From Escherichia coli (GTDB lineage: Bacteria; Pseudomonadota; Gammaproteobacteria; Enterobacterales; Enterobacteriaceae), in the NCBI RefSeq assembly GCF_011881725.1, contig NZ_JAATUR010000018.1, positions 20,944 through 84,943 on the forward strand: 64,000 bases of DNA, read 5' to 3'. Made by a program: the position numbers and the translations under genes. How positions within the stretch are numbered: the stretch's first letter is position 1; each line of letters opens with the position of its first letter. The notes under the pieces are model-generated. The model saw only the letters and a program-made list of their open reading frames with translations, was not told the origin of the DNA and did not search any database. Below are positions 63,227 through 64,000 of the stretch, piece by piece.

Positions 63227-63476
63227 AATGGGATTCGCTTTGTGGGGTAAACTTTAGCTCAATCAATGCGATGGCTTTTTGTATAGCCCGCATAGTGACC
63301 GGGTCAGCGGCAGCTGGATGGTGAGTAAAATCAATATTCTTCAGCTGGCTGGACATTTTTTCACGAACCTCAACAGGCGCGATCACATCGAGCACGTCGA
63401 GAATTTGTTTGATCACCAACTGGCAAGCAACAACATCAGAAACCAGTTCCTGATCGGCATTCAGCGGCTGGGACAT
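63225..63476 (-). CDS. yecJ: YecJ, small DUF2766-family protein
   Basis: 83 residues, [11 protein letters not shown]..., helical and acidic, without membrane segment or signal peptide. DUF2766 proteins are found in enterobacteria and have no known function. Length and sequence match K-12 closely. The stop codon is embedded in the ftnB terminator. It lies between ftnB (convergent) and azuC (same strand, upstream). Confidence 0.93.
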   Translation of the reverse strand: MSQPLNADQELVSDVVACQLVIKQILDVLDVIAPVEVREKMSSQLKNIDFTHHPAAADPVTMRAIQKAIALIELKFTPQSESH

Positions 63477-63562
63477 CCTAAACTCCTGATAGCATTTTGA
63501 AAGCCGTTATAGTAGCGGCTTACCTTCCTCGACGATAGTCACATCAGCCCGCATCAGGGTAC

Positions 63563-63589
63563 AAAAAAACCTGCCGGAGCAGGTTTTTT
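63563..63589. terminator. Bidirectional terminator after azuC
   Basis: AACCTGC (63568-63574) pairs with GCAGGTT (63579-63585), with A-run on the left and T-run on the right, so it can end the minus-strand AzuCR RNA and plus-strand transcripts alike. The T-run on the plus side abuts the azuC stop codon. Confidence 0.9.
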
Positions 63590-63590
63590 G

Positions 63591-63677
63591 TTATCTGAAC
63601 ATATTGCCTGGCGGTACGTCTTTAAACGTCTTGCAATAATTATTAAACATGCTCCTCAGGATTTTACGCAGTTTCAT
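63591..63677 (-). CDS. azuC: AzuC, 28-residue amphipathic membrane-associated protein
   Basis: 28 codons, MKLRKILRSMFNNYCKTFK..., nearly identical to K-12 AzuC with Arg for Lys at residue 8. The basic amphipathic N-terminal half suits peripheral membrane binding; AzuC of E. coli associates with the inner membrane and promotes glycerol-3-phosphate dehydrogenase GlpD activity. The longer in-frame reading to 63812 has no conserved start and crosses the promoter, so it is rejected. Confidence 0.92.
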   Translation of the reverse strand: MKLRKILRSMFNNYCKTFKDVPPGNMFR

Positions 63678-63760
63678 CGCGCCACTCCGATCATTTGTTA
63701 TGCAGGTGTTATTAGCCTTGGCGCTCATAATATGACATTCATCACAAAAATCAATCGTAA

Positions 63761-63776
63761 TGTGATTTAAATCACA
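63761..63776. promoter_or_regulatory. CRP-like palindrome upstream of azuC
   Basis: TGTGATTTAAATCACA, perfect TGTGA/TCACA arms. Its centre lies about 46-50 nt upstream of the inferred azuC start, compatible with CRP control of azuC, reported to be repressed when CRP is active. It also resembles an FNR site. It is 155 nt from yecR. Confidence 0.78.
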
Positions 63777-63930
63777 AAAATACCCCTTTAATGTTACGTA
63801 AATGATAACCACAACGTATCTGAGTTCTGAAGAAAGTAAGGAATAGCGCTAATCCGTCGTCTTTTCTGTCCATAACCTGGCTGTGTCCACAAGTACAATA
63901 CCTTTTTCTTCTCCCTCTTCAGGCTGTGAC

Positions 63931-64000
63931 ATGAAACATCTGATAATTGTTTTTTCACTTTTAACAATAGCGGGCTGTACCGTAACTCGTCAGGCTCAGC
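63931..64000 (+). CDS. yecR: YecR, predicted lipoprotein of the flagellar regulon, N-terminal part only
   Basis: The ATG at 63931 opens MKHLIIVFSLLTIAGCTVTRQAQ, a lipoprotein signal with lipobox IAGC (Cys near 16). This matches YecR of E. coli, an FlhDC-dependent gene of unknown biochemical role. The gene runs off the right edge after about 23 codons. The 63678-63930 gap also contains the AzuCR promoter and CRP-like site; no clear flagellar promoter for yecR was found. Confidence 0.9.
   Translation, partial: MKHLIIVFSLLTIAGCTVTRQAQ

Larger units (their letters stand above)
63563..63722 (-). ncRNA. azuR: AzuCR (IsrB), dual-function small RNA encoding AzuC
   Basis: The azuC ORF sits in a short transcript bounded by the terminator at 63563-63589 and a TATTAT -10-like hexamer at 63732-63727 (minus strand), giving about 160 nt, close to the 164 nt known in E. 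coli. The RNA acts by base pairing (cadA and galE mRNAs have been reported) and also codes for AzuC. Its 5' end is inferred, not seen. Confidence 0.75.

Noticed and set aside
63678..63812. Extension of azuC to a 73-codon frame
   Set aside because: The extra codons cover the inferred promoter and CRP-like site and are not part of the known 28-residue protein.

Overview
The window is chromosomal core DNA of an Escherichia species. Nearly every gene, and the gene order pphA - yebYZ/yobA - holE - exoX - purT - eda/edd/zwf - pykA - lpxM - znuACB - ruvABC - aspS - cmoAB - torYZ - argS - flhBAE - che/mot - flhDC - otsBA - araFGH - ftnB - yecJ - azuC - yecR, matches what I remember of the 41-43 min region of E. 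coli K-12. From memory, many proteins differ from K-12 at a few percent of residues (PurT, YobA, YobB, TorZ, Tar), while ArgS and Edd are nearly identical. That is more than I expect between ordinary E. coli strains, so a divergent lineage (cryptic clade or sister species) is likely. This is an inference, not a computed identity.

Layout. 1-540: 5' end of pphA, then the overlapping antisense small RNAs SdsR and RyeA. 544-9420: envelope, copper-like, DNA-metabolism and purine genes (yebY, yebZ, yobA, holE, yobB, exoX, ptrB, yebE, yebF, yebG, purT). 9425-16410: a central carbon block with Entner-Doudoroff eda/edd, zwf, the regulator hexR and pykA. 16560-21540: lpxM, the peptidoglycan hydrolase mepM and the zinc importer znuA/znuCB around a Zur operator. 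21690-27733: ruvAB and ruvC split by yebB, then yebC, nudB and aspS. 28040-31625: yecD, yecE, yecN and the tRNA-modifying pair cmoA/cmoB. 31807-39023: torY/torZ, cutC, yecM and argS. 39076-54698: a minus-strand motility block comprising flhBAE, tar-tap-cheRBYZ, motAB-cheAW and the master regulator flhDC. 55476-64000: uspC, trehalose otsBA, arabinose araFGH, a small membrane ORF, ftnB, yecJ, the dual-function azuC RNA and the start of yecR.

Regulatory signals readable in the sequence include LexA boxes at yebG and ruvAB, a PurR box at purT, a GntR-like operator upstream of edd, a HexR-like palindrome in the zwf promoter, the Zur box, two near-consensus flagellar sigma-28 promoters (tar, and motA from inside flhC), and CRP-like sites upstream of flhDC and azuC. 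REP/BIME elements fill six intergenic gaps.

I found no mobile element, prophage, CRISPR array, tRNA or rRNA, and no gene cluster that looks like an undescribed system. The most useful oddities are small: an exactly duplicated terminator flanking a REP element, a nitrilase-family protein without its catalytic residues, a perfect hairpin between araF and araG, a hairpin between the GntR operator and edd, and an unnamed 68-residue membrane ORF.
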